Shown here: piece by piece, positions 63,438 to 64,000 of the stretch
How the letters are laid out: the number at the start of each line of letters is the position of its first letter
Position numbering within the stretch: the stretch's first letter is position 1
Assembly (NCBI GenBank): GCA_039105265.1
Contig: JAPFFF010000062.1
Location: 310,001 to 374,000, forward strand
Direction of reading: 5' to 3'
Source of the DNA: Tritrichomonas musculus
Taxonomy: Eukaryota > Parabasalia > Tritrichomonadida > Tritrichomonadidae
Length of the DNA: 64,000 nucleotides
Translations under genes and position numbers: made by a program
The notes under the pieces: model-generated
Databases searched by the model: none
What the model was told of the DNA's origin: nothing
What the model saw: only the letters and a program-made list of their open reading frames with translations

Positions 63438-64000
63438 TCAAGTCTGTTTCATTTTACCATAAAATTCAATTGACGCAATTGCTACGTAATAACAATTACT
63501 CCAGCTTTTTCCTGTTAAACGAAGTCGAATAAATCGATAAAATGATTTCTTTTCTTTCGTCCTGAATGTGGCGATCAAATTTGATCCATTCAAACTCGAG
63601 TCATTCTCATGCTTGTCAATCTCTTCCCAACTTTGCTGATCGTTTGAGACCTCAACAACCCAGCTCTTCAAGTTATGACTATTTATTCCCCAACCTACAG
63701 ATTTCAGTGAGTAACCAGTGACCTGAATTTTTTTGTCTTTGAAATCGAAACAAACATGAGAATTCTCTTGATTAGCTGATTCATAATAATTATTGTTTTG
63801 GTAGTCAACGATGTTCCTAGGATAATAATAGGAGTAAACAGAATTTGATGTAATTTGAATTGTCCCGTTGTCGTGGATGTTTCCACCTGTTTCCTCTGTC
63901 AGGTGTCCAATGATACCTTTGAATTCGTCTCCTTCTTTGTGATCGAAGACTTCTTCTTTCGAGATGTATCGATCACTTCGAACTGGTGAATCACCTGACT
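63438..64000 (-). CDS. BTB-discoidin protein, second copy, 5' part beyond the window
   Basis: The C-terminal 187 or so residues are visible, identical in protein sequence to those encoded at 61494-62056. The only DNA difference noticed is a silent GGC to GGT glycine codon in the SGDSPV region. The frame is open to the last base of the window. This is a fresh paralogue; whether it is complete cannot be seen here. Confidence 0.9.
   Translation of the reverse strand, partial: SGDSPVRSDRYISKEEVFDHKEGDEFKGIIGHLTEETGGNIHDNGTIQITSNSVYSYYYPRNIVDYQNNNYYESANQENSHVCFDFKDKKIQVTGYSLKSVGWGINSHNLKSWVVEVSNDQQSWEEIDKHENDSSLNGSNLIATFRTKEKKSFYRFIRLRLTGKSWSNCYYVAIASIEFYGKMKQT

Larger units (their letters stand above)
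62937..64000. repeat. Tandem duplication unit 2, cut by the window end
   Basis: Matches unit 1 from its first base (61008). Its tRNA-like gene lies 1944 bp after that of unit 1, because a small insertion lengthens the spacer before it by 15 bp (near 62965-62985 and in the A run). Confidence 0.9.

Overview
The window is very AT-rich eukaryotic DNA that looks like a parabasalid protist of the Tritrichomonas/Trichomonas type. The reasons are the gene content and layout: BspA-type leucine-rich-repeat proteins, DUF3447 ankyrin-type proteins, a Sel1-repeat protein kinase, a BTB plus F5/8-type-C (discoidin) protein, a DYRK-type kinase, a Myb protein, single-exon genes with very short apparent 5' leaders, scattered tRNA genes, and a dense population of DNA transposons (MULE, hAT, pogo/mariner). 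No rRNA, retrotransposon or CRISPR array is visible. The species is an inference.

Layout. 1-9.2 kb: 3' end of a BspA-like LRR gene, tRNA-Glu, a small Ser/Thr kinase, tRNA-Ile, a decayed BspA-like fragment, and a 1385-residue kinase with about 23 Sel1 repeats. 9.25-13.16 kb: a complete pogo-like transposon with 52-bp terminal inverted repeats (TIRs), TA target duplication, an intact DDD transposase and two internal minisatellites. 13.2-29 kb: mostly non-coding AT-rich DNA holding two non-autonomous hAT-like elements with 8-bp target-site duplications (TSDs), a small TA-flanked MITE, a broken gene for a putatively acylated protein, a Myb gene, a dead pogo-like transposase and other decayed coding fragments. 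29.0-30.2 kb: an MFS sugar-transporter-like gene.

31.3-53.8 kb is the most unusual part. It is one giant Mutator-like element (22.5 kb as it stands, about 16 kb before a later insertion), bounded by a 9-bp duplication. Its TIRs are about 4.7 and 5.2 kb long and consist mostly of an 18-bp minisatellite. Between the arms lie an apparently intact MULE transposase (zinc finger, DDE, SWIM), a DUF3447/ankyrin gene whose decayed 3' part runs into the transposase frame, and a decayed cargo ORF. A 6.4-kb hAT element with an intact transposase and an 8-bp TSD sits inside the left arm, and that hAT in turn seems to hold a 1.6-kb TA-flanked element.

54.8-64 kb returns to host genes: a class-II DYRK-like kinase, tRNA-Asn, a mariner-like MITE, a three-pass membrane protein, a DUF3447 gene and a BspA-like LRR gene that look like one gene split by a frameshift, and then a recent tandem duplication. 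Each duplicated unit carries an odd tRNA-Asp-like gene and a BTB-discoidin gene; the second gene copy runs off the window end.

Limits: everything was read by eye. Family calls rest on motifs, not on database searches, and exact starts of several genes are uncertain because in-frame upstream sequence often lacks an ATG.
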